Part shown: positions 24,807 through 32,331 of the stretch, piece after piece
Numbering within the stretch: the first letter of the stretch is position 1
How the letters are laid out: each line of letters begins with the position of its first letter
Assembly: GCA_021414065.1 (NCBI GenBank)
Contig: JAIOPE010000178.1
Coordinates: forward strand, 1-45,883
Direction: 5' to 3'
Origin: Planctomycetota bacterium
GTDB lineage: Bacteria > Planctomycetota > JAJSAM01 > JAJVHW01
Length of the DNA: 45,883 bases
Made by a program: the position numbers and the translations under genes
The notes under the pieces: generated by a model
Database searches by the model: none
Told to the model about the DNA's origin: nothing
The model's input: only the letters and a program-made list of their open reading frames with translations

Positions 24807-27800
24807 ATGACTCGCATGAACATTCGTTCACTCACAACGCTCTTCTTCCTCACCACGATTGCGACGGCGTTCGCCGCCGACCCCCAGGGCCCGGCGTTCG
24901 GCGGGAACCGCTTCGCTGCGGCGATCACATCCACCGAGATGCGGCCGGACTCGGACGACTACGTTTCCCGCATGATCGAGGGCGAGAGGATCACGGTCAC
25001 GGTGAAGGCTGCGAAGGGCTCACCGCTCGTCCCCGGTCTCTCGCTGATCGCGCCGGACGGCGCGGTGATCGACGAGGCGCTGCTCGGCGCCAAACTGACT
25101 GCGGGCGGCATCATGATGAAGCGGTTCGAGATCCCCCGGACCGGCCGGTGGACCGTGCGCGTCACGGGGAAGAAGGGCACGAGCGGCGCGTACACGATCG
25201 CGTTCCAGACCGCAGCGGCTCCGACGATCGTGCGCAAGAACATGAGCCTCAGCGACGTCGGCGAGTCCGCGATCCCGTTCGAAGCCGTGAACGGATCCAC
25301 TCTCGACCTGCAGGTGACGTGGAAGAGCTCGAAAGCGCCCGTCTCGCTGGCGTCGATCTCCGACCCGCGGCTGCATGCGGTCCCGGGTGCCGTAGCGGCG
25401 GTGCGAAAGAACTCACTGCGGCTGCAGGGCCTGGCGCTGAACGGCGGCGACGGCACCTACAAGCTGCGCCTGGCACACCCCGCGGGCGTCTCCGTCGTCA
25501 ACGTCACGATCAAGGTGACGCCGAAGGGCCGCCCCGCGGGGGCGAAGCCGGTGGTGCTCTCCGACGCCGAGCCGTGGCTCCAGTCACTCGAGGAGCCGAT
25601 GCACGGCGTCGCCGGCATGTCCACCAGGCTCACCGGCGGCAACTTCTCGGAGGCGGCGCCTCCGACCGTGCTGTTCGACCGCACGCCCGCAACGGTCACG
25701 GTCGTTGCGGGTGGAACGGCCCTCGACGTGATCCCACCCGAGCTCGCGATCGGCACCACGGCTGCGATCTCCGTGATCGCTGCAGACGGCCAGGCGGCAG
25801 TAGCCGAGGACTACTTCTACTACGTGCCGGAGCCCTGGTTCGGTGACGTGGTGAATGCCTCGGGAACTGTCCTCCGCGCCTTCCCCAGAGCGGGCGGCAA
25901 CACGGTTGACATCCGCGGCTCGAACTTCGACCCGGGGATCGCAGTGCGCTTCGGAAGCACCCCTGCGACGAGTGTGATCCGCGTGAATCCGACTCGCCTG
26001 CGAGTCGTGGTCCCGCCCTCGCTCGTTCCAGTGCACATCTTCCTCGAGGACACGTTCGGCCGCACGACGGAGTCGAGCGTCGCGTACGACTACATCGCGG
26101 CACCGACGATCACGCACGTGGCGGCTTCGGGCGAAGCGACCATCGACGCCACGCACATCGCCGTCGGCGGCGGCGCACAGATCGCGATTGATGGAACCAA
26201 CCTCGACGCGGGTGACGTCGCGACGCTCGGTGGACGGACCTGCACGTTCGTCGCGTCCACCCCCACCGGGATCGTCGTGACTGCCCCCTTCGGGTCCGCC
26301 GGACCGGCCAACCTCCTCGTCAAGGACGAGGCGGCGCAGACAGCATCGGTGTTGTCCGCACTCACGTTCGTCGGCTGGGCCGACCCGGTCATCGACCGCT
26401 CACCGACAATCGGCCCGGTGGACGATTTCCGCGCGGTGCGCGGAGTCCTCGCCGACGTGGACAACGACGGCTCCGCAGACGACATGGTGATCGTCTCCGA
26501 CGGCGCATCGGGCGGCACGCGCAGCGGACTCACGCGCATCCTCCTCGGCCAGAACGGTCGAATGGTGGACGTCACCGGCACGAACATGCCGCAGGCGTTC
26601 AGCGACTCGGCGGGGGCGGACTCGTGGCAGGCGCACGCGGTCGTCGTCCGCGACATCGACGGCGACAAGGTCGCCGACCTGCTCCTGGGCGACGTTCCGG
26701 TGCCGGACACGGACGGTGACTTCGAAGCGCGCATCCTCCTGAACGACACCGCGGGGGTGTTCGGCATCTCCGGCATCTCTCCGCACGTCCGCACGTCAAG
26801 TTGGGATGTCTTCGACACCGACGACGGCCTCACGTATCCGCTGCTGTCCCCGGGCACCACGAATGGCGGGCGCGTCACCGCACTCGCCGTGGGCGACATC
26901 GACGGCGACGGCGAACAGGACGTCGTGATCGCGACCGACCACTTCCGCACCGCCACGCTGCACTACCCGCTGGACCAGGTCACGTTCTCCGGCGACGACG
27001 CCACCGCGACCGGGCTGGCGATGGGCTGGGACCCGAACGGCCGCCGGGTGGACACTCCCGCGTTGCGCGTCTTCCTGAACAAGACCGGCAGCACCGGCGC
27101 ATTCGAGGACGCGACGTTCACGCGACTGCCGAAGTGCAGCGACACGCCGAGCACGAGCATCGCCTATCACGCACGCGACATGAAGCTCGTGGATGTCAAC
27201 GGCGACGGCGCGCTCGACATCCTCGTCACTTGGGACGATCCGACACGCGTGACACCGTACGGCCTCGCGTATGCGGGTTCGGATCAGGCGCGCACGGCCA
27301 CCCGCGTGCTGATCAACGACACGAAGGGGTTCTTCACGGACCAGACTTCGTCGTGGCTGCCCAGTGCGGGCGGCGCCGAGCACTGGCAGGCCGACCGCCT
27401 GGCGGTGGGCGACATCAACGGAGACGGGAGGCCCGACCTGGTCCTGATCGCGAACGCCCCGCTCGACACGCACCTCGGGACCCGCGACTACAAGGTCTCG
27501 TCGCTCCGCATCCTGCGAAACGATGGCAAGGGCAAGGGCTTCGCCGACGTCACCAGCGCCGCGTTCGCCTCGCTCCCGCGCGCCGGCACGGCCGACGACA
27601 ATCTGCGCGGGGCAGCGCTCAACGTGGTGGACTTCGACGGAGACGGCGCGCTCGACATCCTCATCGGGACGACCGAGTCCCTGGTCACGTCTGCGGGCGC
27701 AGCGGCCCCCGCGACGCGAGTGCTTCGTGGCCACGGCGACTTCACGTTCTCCGACGCGACAGTCTTCATGGCGGCTGCGGCGGTGGACAGCGGCGAGACG

Positions 27801-27923
27801 ACCGACCTCATCGTCGGCAGCATCGCGGGCGACGGAACGAAGACAATGGTCCCGCTCTCGATGACGAAGCCCACCACGAGCAAGTCGGGGGCGTTGATCC
27901 GCTTCTTCGACTGGTCGAAGTAG
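24807..27923 (+). CDS. secreted FG-GAP/IPT-domain protein
   Basis: A 1038-aa protein with a signal peptide (residues 1-24, ending TAFAA). Residues about 45-240 hold two beta domains that resemble pre-peptidase C-terminal (PPC) modules. About 250-520 contain IPT/TIG-like Ig domains (VDIRGSNFDPG, IAIDGTNLDAGD). From about 535 on, FG-GAP/VCBS beta-propeller repeats carry six calcium-type loops: DVDNDGSADD, DIDGDKVADL, DIDGDGEQDV, DVNGDGALDI, DINGDGRPDL and DFDGDGALDI. These proteins are usually surface or extracellular binding proteins. ATG 24807 follows GGAGG by eight bases; a GTG at 24798 overlaps that site and is unlikely. A terminator follows. Confidence 0.88.
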   Translation: MTRMNIRSLTTLFFLTTIATAFAADPQGPAFGGNRFAAAITSTEMRPDSDDYVSRMIEGERITVTVKAAKGSPLVPGLSLIAPDGAVIDEALLGAKLTAGGIMMKRFEIPRTGRWTVRVTGKKGTSGAYTIAFQTAAAPTIVRKNMSLSDVGESAIPFEAVNGSTLDLQVTWKSSKAPVSLASISDPRLHAVPGAVAAVRKNSLRLQGLALNGGDGTYKLRLAHPAGVSVVNVTIKVTPKGRPAGAKPVVLSDAEPWLQSLEEPMHGVAGMSTRLTGGNFSEAAPPTVLFDRTPATVTVVAGGTALDVIPPELAIGTTAAISVIAADGQAAVAEDYFYYVPEPWFGDVVNASGTVLRAFPRAGGNTVDIRGSNFDPGIAVRFGSTPATSVIRVNPTRLRVVVPPSLVPVHIFLEDTFGRTTESSVAYDYIAAPTITHVAASGEATIDATHIAVGGGAQIAIDGTNLDAGDVATLGGRTCTFVASTPTGIVVTAPFGSAGPANLLVKDEAAQTASVLSALTFVGWADPVIDRSPTIGPVDDFRAVRGVLADVDNDGSADDMVIVSDGASGGTRSGLTRILLGQNGRMVDVTGTNMPQAFSDSAGADSWQAHAVVVRDIDGDKVADLLLGDVPVPDTDGDFEARILLNDTAGVFGISGISPHVRTSSWDVFDTDDGLTYPLLSPGTTNGGRVTALAVGDIDGDGEQDVVIATDHFRTATLHYPLDQVTFSGDDATATGLAMGWDPNGRRVDTPALRVFLNKTGSTGAFEDATFTRLPKCSDTPSTSIAYHARDMKLVDVNGDGALDILVTWDDPTRVTPYGLAYAGSDQARTATRVLINDTKGFFTDQTSSWLPSAGGAEHWQADRLAVGDINGDGRPDLVLIANAPLDTHLGTRDYKVSSLRILRNDGKGKGFADVTSAAFASLPRAGTADDNLRGAALNVVDFDGDGALDILIGTTESLVTSAGAAAPATRVLRGHGDFTFSDATVFMAAAAVDSGETTDLIVGSIAGDGTKTMVPLSMTKPTTSKSGALIRFFDWSK

Positions 27924-27947
27924 TCAGTTCGGCGCCAACCGGCGCAG

Positions 27948-27978
27948 GGGGCCCGCGCACGCTGCGTGGGCCCCTTTT
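27948..27978 (+). terminator. intrinsic terminator after the FG-GAP gene
   Basis: GGGGCCC at 27948-27954 pairs with GGGCCCC at 27968-27974, with further ACGC/GCGT pairing inside, followed by TTTT at 27975-27978. It lies 25 bp after the stop codon. Confidence 0.8.
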
Positions 27979-28317
27979 CGTTCCCGCGGCCGGAGTTCCC
28001 GGAGCGGCGATCGGATCGCCGCCCGCGGAGGAGGACTGACGGAGAGTTCCGTTCACGACGCGCTTCCGCGGAGCAGAGCGGCCGGGCCGGACCGAGGAGA
28101 ACGCGACGTGGCACTCGTGGCGGGGTTCCCGACGAGGTAGGCACGAGCCGCGAACGGTACAGCGGCGACGTCCACGGAACCGGCGCGCCGCCCCCACCGT
28201 CCGATCCGGCTCGCGCTCACAACTCCCTGGCGACGGCCGGGGGCGGGCGCGGATGCTCTGACTCCCGCACGCCGCATCGGCGTTCGACTCCGTCCACCAG
28301 TACCCCCAGGAGCCCCC
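27979..28317. other. intergenic region containing the left inverted-repeat arm
   Basis: This stretch after the terminator has no convincing gene. It carries the left arm of the inverted repeat at 28051-28152. The remainder up to AGGAG (28308-28312), the ribosome-binding site of the YceI gene, shows nothing I can name. Confidence 0.5.
28051..28152 (+). repeat. left arm of inverted repeat flanking the YceI gene
   Basis: The reverse complement of 28939-29040. Across 28071-28152 I count 70 of 82 matches with no gap. The first 30 bases are identical (beginning GAGCAGAGCGGCCGGGCCGG), the last 22 nearly so (GACGAGGTAGGC, then CGAGCCGCG), and the middle is diverged. Similarity continues more weakly outward to about 28051. 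Non-coding. Confidence 0.85.
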
Positions 28318-28926
28318 ATGCGATCAAAGCAACTGATCACCGCCGCAATCGTCCTCTCCGCCGCGGCGCTCGCCAGCCCGTTCGTGCTGTCCGCGCCTAA
28401 GGCCGCGTGGTCTGCGCCCGAATCCGCCACCTGGGCGGGCGACACGGTCCACACCTTCGTCCTCTTCAAGATCAAGCACATGGGCACGAGCTGGTCGTGG
28501 GGCCGCTTCAACGACTTCACCGTGTCGGTCCAGGGCGACGCCGCTACCGGCGCGGTCTCGTCGGTCGAGTTCGCCGTGAAAGCCGAGAGCATCGACACGG
28601 GCAACGCGAACCGCGACAAGCACCTGCGCAGCCCCGACTTCCTCAACACGAAGCAGTTCGAGTCGATCACGTTCAAGAGCACCGGCGTGAAGACGATCGA
28701 CGCCGACACGGCCGAGGTCACGGGCGACCTGTCGCTCCACGGCGAAACGAAGCCGATCACGATCAAGCTGGTGAAGACCGGCTCGGGCGAGATGAAGGGC
28801 ACGCCGCTCGTCGGCTACGAGACGACGTTCACGATCAAGCGCAGCGACTACGGGATGACCCAGATGCTCCCCGGCGCGGGCGACGAGGTGACGCTCACGA
28901 TCGCGACCGAGCTGGCGAAGAAGTAA
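28318..28926 (+). CDS. YceI family periplasmic protein
   Basis: A 202-aa protein with a signal peptide (residues 1-32). It is followed by the YceI lipocalin-like barrel: GDTVHTFVLFKIKHMGTSWSWGRF (family pattern hS-x-F-x-(I/V)-x-H-x-G-x-x-x-G-x-F), the middle AVKAESIDTGNANRDKHLRS-DFLN with F-ESITFKS, and the C-terminal SDYGMTQMLPG-GDEVTLTI. YceI proteins bind isoprenoid or other amphiphilic ligands in the periplasm; the ligand here is unknown. AGGAG lies five bases before the ATG. The gene is bracketed on both sides by an inverted repeat, unique in the window. Confidence 0.92.
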   Translation: MRSKQLITAAIVLSAAALASPFVLSAPKAAWSAPESATWAGDTVHTFVLFKIKHMGTSWSWGRFNDFTVSVQGDAATGAVSSVEFAVKAESIDTGNANRDKHLRSPDFLNTKQFESITFKSTGVKTIDADTAEVTGDLSLHGETKPITIKLVKTGSGEMKGTPLVGYETTFTIKRSDYGMTQMLPGAGDEVTLTIATELAKK

Positions 28927-28938
28927 GCGGGCATCGTC

Positions 28939-29040
28939 CGCGGCTCGGGCCTACCTCGTCGGGGACGTCCCTGCGAGCGCCGTGTCCCCTTCTCCTCGGT
29001 CCGGCCCGGCCGCTCTGCTCATCGCGAGCGCGTCGCGAAC
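28939..29040 (-). repeat. right arm of inverted repeat flanking the YceI gene
   Basis: Inverted copy of 28051-28152, starting 13 bp after the YceI stop codon and ending 26 bp before the start of the next gene, so it occupies nearly the whole gap. The core 28939-29020 matches 70 of 82 bases without gaps. The outward 20 bases match about 15 of 20. Confidence 0.85.
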
Positions 29041-29066
29041 CGAAACCCAGATAGGCCCCAACCACC

Positions 29067-29945
29067 ATGGATCCCGCGCGCATCGCCGTCCTCGCCGCGC
29101 TGCTCCCCGCAGCCGTGGCGGCGGCGGTGCTGTTCCTCCTCCGCTGGAGGGCGCGGGGCTCCGTCCCGCCGGGCGCGGCGCCTGCCGCGTCCGGCGGCGT
29201 CACTCCTCCCCCCGGCGTGCCCACGTGGCTCGCCGTCACGGCGGCCTACGCCGCGGGTCACCTCGCGCTGAACGGACTGCCGCGGGGCCTCCCGAAGGAG
29301 GCGTGGCAGACGCTCCTGCCGCTGGCGGTCGTCACGGGCGCCACGCTCGCGCTGGATCGCCTCCTGCGGGGTCGCATCCGAACGCGCCCCTGGTTCTGCG
29401 GCACGACGTTCGTGCTCGTGTTCGCGGCGTCCCTGCGCTTCGCCCGCGAGCCGGGCTGGGCCGTGACGCTCGGCGCCGCATTCGTGGCCGCGTGCACCAT
29501 CTTCGACGCGAGCGCCGCCCGCGCCGCGAACGACGGGCCACGCCCCATGCGGGAGCCGACGCGCCTCGCGGGCCACGCGCTCGTCGCCGTGGCCACCGCC
29601 GGCGCACTCGTCATCGCAGGCACGCTCGTCGTGGGCCAGCTCGCCGGTGTGCTCGCCGCAGCGCTTGGGGCCGTCTTCCTGCTGTCGCTGCGGATGGACG
29701 TGAACTCCGACGGCGCCGCGAACGCCGCGTGCGTCCTGCTCCCCGCCCTGTGGCTCAACGGCGTGCTCTTCGCCGAGCTCCCCTGGTGGTCGGTCGTGTG
29801 CTTCGCCCTCGCGACGATCGTGCTGCGCGTGCGCCGCCGGGAACTCCGGACGCGGGCTGAGATCGTCATCGTCGGCATCGCCGCGCTGCTCTCAGCCGCC
29901 GCCGTCTGGATCGCGAAGGCGAGCGTCCCGCCGCTCGACTACTGA
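29067..29945 (+). CDS. polytopic membrane protein of unknown function
   Basis: A 292-aa, Ala/Leu/Val-rich protein with about eight predicted membrane helices. Short basic loops (LLRWRARG, DRLLRGRIRTRP, RVRRRELRTR) probably mark the cytoplasmic side. No family motif is recognised. ATG 29067 has no obvious Shine-Dalgarno. The stop codon (29943-29945) directly abuts palindromic element 2. Its 5' leader is almost entirely the right arm of the YceI inverted repeat. Confidence 0.78.
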   Translation: MDPARIAVLAALLPAAVAAAVLFLLRWRARGSVPPGAAPAASGGVTPPPGVPTWLAVTAAYAAGHLALNGLPRGLPKEAWQTLLPLAVVTGATLALDRLLRGRIRTRPWFCGTTFVLVFAASLRFAREPGWAVTLGAAFVAACTIFDASAARAANDGPRPMREPTRLAGHALVAVATAGALVIAGTLVVGQLAGVLAAALGAVFLLSLRMDVNSDGAANAACVLLPALWLNGVLFAELPWWSVVCFALATIVLRVRRRELRTRAEIVIVGIAALLSAAAVWIAKASVPPLDY

Positions 29946-29946
29946 G

Positions 29947-30221
29947 AGAGGCCGCGAAGGAACCCCCCGCGACCCCGGTCACGGAAGTTGCTTCGGGCGA
30001 CGCAGGGCCGACGTGGTTTGCGACGTCGCGGCCCGGGTGTCGTGCACCGACCCGCGCCGCCGCGCGCAACTTTCGCGCCGGCAAGCCGTTGCGCCCTGGC
30101 GGCCCGGGGCTGCGTTGCGGTCGCTTGCCGGCTCGCTCCGTGGAGTCGCCTGCGCGCCCGCGCCTTGCCCCGGGCCACCAGGACGCAACAGGGGCTCACG
30201 AGGGGTTCCTTCGCAACCTCT
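29947..30221. mobile_element. 275-bp palindromic (MITE-like) element 2
   Basis: The ends are inverted repeats of 31 bp (29947-29977 against 30191-30221, 26 of 31 matching), beginning AGAGG and sharing GCGAAGGAACCCC. GAG stands on both sides (29944-29946 and 30222-30224), a possible 3-bp target duplication. The interior contains an 81-bp segment (30109-30189) with CTCGCTCCGT and GCCTTGC at the same positions as in element 1. In both elements GGTCACG follows the left arm after exactly 30 bases. There is no coding content. It fills the gap between the membrane-protein stop codon and the NTF2-like gene. Confidence 0.7.
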
Positions 30222-30257
30222 GAGCCGCGACGCGGCGCCGCGTCAGACTGTCGCCCC

Positions 30258-30656
30258 ATGAACGACGCGACGCCGATCGACCTCGTCCTCGACGCCTTCC
30301 ACGCCGCCGCCGCGCGCGCCGACGGGCCCGCGCTCCTCTCTCACTTCGCCGACGACGGCGTCTTCCTCGGCACCGACGCGACGGAGCGCTGGGCGGGCGC
30401 CGCGTTCCGCGAGTTCGTCGCGTCGCGGTTCGCCGGCGGGCGCGGCTGGACGATGTCCGCGAAGCGCCGTGACGTCGCGGTGCGGGGCGACGTCGCCTGG
30501 TTCGACGAAGACCTGACGCACGCTCGCATGGGATGCCTCCGCGGCAGCGGCGTGTTCGTCCGCGGCGCCGACGGCGCGTGGCGCATCGCGCAGTACAACC
30601 TGGCGGTCACCGTTCCGAACGAGCGGTTCGAGGCGGTTCTCGCGGCGATGTCGTAG
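30258..30656 (+). CDS. NTF2-like (SnoaL/DUF4440 type) protein
   Basis: A 132-aa cytoplasmic protein. The layout is that of the NTF2-like cone fold: an N-terminal helix (LVLDAFHAAAARAD), then LLSHFADDGVFLGTDATERWAG (family hallmark of a short strand with acidic and aromatic residues), FREFVASRF, and C-terminal strands ending in GSGVFVRGADGAWRIAQYNLAV. Members range from small enzymes to binding proteins, so no reaction can be assigned. No clear ribosome-binding site precedes ATG 30258. It is convergent with the aminotransferase gene, only 3 bp between the stops. Confidence 0.88.
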   Translation: MNDATPIDLVLDAFHAAAARADGPALLSHFADDGVFLGTDATERWAGAAFREFVASRFAGGRGWTMSAKRRDVAVRGDVAWFDEDLTHARMGCLRGSGVFVRGADGAWRIAQYNLAVTVPNERFEAVLAAMS

Positions 30657-30659
30657 GCG

Positions 30660-31871
30660 TTAGCCCGGGAGTTCCGCCATCAGCGCGTCGCCGAGCCGGT
30701 CGTACTCGGCCTCGGTGTTGTAGACCTGCGCCGAGATCCGGACGAACCGCCGCACCGGCGTGAACCACTCGATGATGGGCACCTGGATGCGATGGCGGTC
30801 GGCGAGCGCGATCTGAAGGTCCGTGCCGTAGTCGGCCGTGAGCGGGCGGCCACCCGACGACGCGCACGGGCCGGGGAGTGGGATCGTCGCCAGGCTGCCG
30901 ATCATGTCGTCGGGGCACGGGAGCTCGGTACCGAGGCGCGCCGCGAGCTTCCTGCGCATCGTGAGCGTCATCGCGCGATTGCGGCGCATCACCTCGGGCC
31001 AACCGCCGGGGAACAGCGCGTCCATGAATCGGATCGCGTCCGGAACGCACAGAAACGGCGTCGGGTCGTCGGTCCCGCCCCAGTCGAACTCGAGGCGGAA
31101 GCGCGAGCGCTCGGTACGCGGCGAGTTCGTCCCGTGACTGATCGTGAGCGGACGGATCCCCGCCTGACGGTCGCGACGGACCCACAACATCGCTGCGCCC
31201 TTCGGCGCGCAGACCCACTTGTGAAAGTTGCCGGTGTAGTACGACATCCCGGCGTCACCGAGGCTCCGCAGGTCGAGCGGGACCATGCCCGGTCCGTGGG
31301 CGCCGTCCACCAGCACCTCGATGCCGCGCGACGCGAAGTCCTCGACGATCCGTCGGATCGGGAGAACGATGCCGGTGGCACTCGTGATGTGGTCGATGAG
31401 GAGGAGCTTCGTGCGCGGGGTGACGTGGCGGAGGAGCACGTCTGCGACGTCGTCGGGCGCCGCAATCGGGAACGGAACAGGCGCCACGACGACGCGCGCG
31501 CCGCTCCGTTCGGCGACGAACCGGAGTACGTTCCCGCAGGCGTTGTAGACGTGATCGGTCGTGAGGAGTTCGTCACCCGCCGCGAACGCGAGTGACCGCA
31601 GCACGGTGTTCACGCCGGTCGTGGCGTTCGGGACGAAAGCGAGGTCGGCGGAGTCGGCGCCGACGAACCGGGCGACCGCGCCGCGGGCGTCGTCAAGTGC
31701 CGGCTCGAGTTCCCGCACCATGAAGCGGACCGGCTCTGCCTCCATCTGCGCGCGGTAGCGAGACTGCGCCTCCAGGACGGTCCTCGGACACGCGCCGAAC
31801 GACCCGTGGTTGAGAAACGTGACCGCCGGGTCGAGCGTCCAGTGGTTGCGAAGGGCGGGCGGAGTCGTCAT
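30660..31871 (-). CDS. class V aminotransferase (isopenicillin N epimerase-like)
   Basis: A 403-aa PLP enzyme of normal length for the family. FLNHGSFGACPRTVLEAQ near the N-terminus, NATTGVNTVLRSLAFAAGDE (phosphate-binding), VLVDGAHGPGM (Asp189 and His192 contacting PLP), and TGNFHKWVCAPKGAAMLWV with Lys218 as the likely Schiff-base lysine identify it. The closest recognisable group is isopenicillin N epimerase or cysteine desulfurase-like proteins; the actual substrate is not inferable. ATG 31871 follows the family N-terminus; the open frame upstream is not conserved-looking. It appears to be a single-gene transcript. Confidence 0.92.
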   Translation of the reverse strand: MTTPPALRNHWTLDPAVTFLNHGSFGACPRTVLEAQSRYRAQMEAEPVRFMVRELEPALDDARGAVARFVGADSADLAFVPNATTGVNTVLRSLAFAAGDELLTTDHVYNACGNVLRFVAERSGARVVVAPVPFPIAAPDDVADVLLRHVTPRTKLLLIDHITSATGIVLPIRRIVEDFASRGIEVLVDGAHGPGMVPLDLRSLGDAGMSYYTGNFHKWVCAPKGAAMLWVRRDRQAGIRPLTISHGTNSPRTERSRFRLEFDWGGTDDPTPFLCVPDAIRFMDALFPGGWPEVMRRNRAMTLTMRRKLAARLGTELPCPDDMIGSLATIPLPGPCASSGGRPLTADYGTDLQIALADRHRIQVPIIEWFTPVRRFVRISAQVYNTEAEYDRLGDALMAELPG

Positions 31872-32002
31872 CCGGGCGAGGCTACACCGAGCCCGCGCGG
31901 GCCCGTCGGAGACGGCGATCGTGCCGGATCGGCACGCAGGTTGCGCCCGCGGACAACTGCCGCCATGGGGCGTCCAATCGATCGGACGTCCCACCCTGCG
32001 GC

Positions 32003-32024
32003 CCCGGGGGGGCAGCGCCCCGGG
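32003..32024 (+). promoter_or_regulatory. GC hairpin in the leader of the 92-aa gene
   Basis: CCCGGGG (32003-32009) and CCCCGGG (32018-32024) can pair around an 8-nt loop. It ends 22 bases before the start codon and just before the AGGAGG site, so it might affect translation. Could also be chance in such GC-rich DNA. Confidence 0.3.
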
Positions 32025-32046
32025 TGATGCAGCAGGAGGTGGTTCG

Positions 32047-32325
32047 ATGAGCCGTGGATGGACCCTTGGTGAGACGATCCTCGCAGTCGGTACGATGAGC
32101 ATCGTCGTCCCGTACGCAGTTCTGTTCGCCGTCGTCATGTGGCGGCGGCTCCGGAGCGGCGTGGCGCAGACGGCGCCCCACGCCTTCGAGGCCCGGCTCG
32201 CACGGCCGCTCGCCCATCGTCAGGTCCGCGACGCGCCGGCTTCCGACGATGGGAACGCAACCCGCGACGCAGCGCACCGCGCCATCACGGAACGTGTAGC
32301 GAAAGCGGACCTGGTCGGCGTGTAG
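32047..32325 (+). CDS. small single-pass membrane protein, 92 aa
   Basis: ATG 32047 follows AGGAGG (32034-32039) at seven bases, a strong ribosome-binding site. One transmembrane helix (about residues 9-31, ILAVGTMSIVVPYAVLFAVV) is followed by a charged, probably cytoplasmic tail with many Arg and Ala. No family recognised. It is convergent with the giant gene, with 6 bp between the stops. Confidence 0.65.
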   Translation: MSRGWTLGETILAVGTMSIVVPYAVLFAVVMWRRLRSGVAQTAPHAFEARLARPLAHRQVRDAPASDDGNATRDAAHRAITERVAKADLVGV

Positions 32326-32331
32326 CGAGCC

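Noticed and set aside
28407..29054. Plus-strand frame overlapping YceI and the right repeat arm
   Set aside because: Out of frame with a clear YceI gene; similarity to a frame at 28051-28144 arises from the inverted repeat, not from protein homology.
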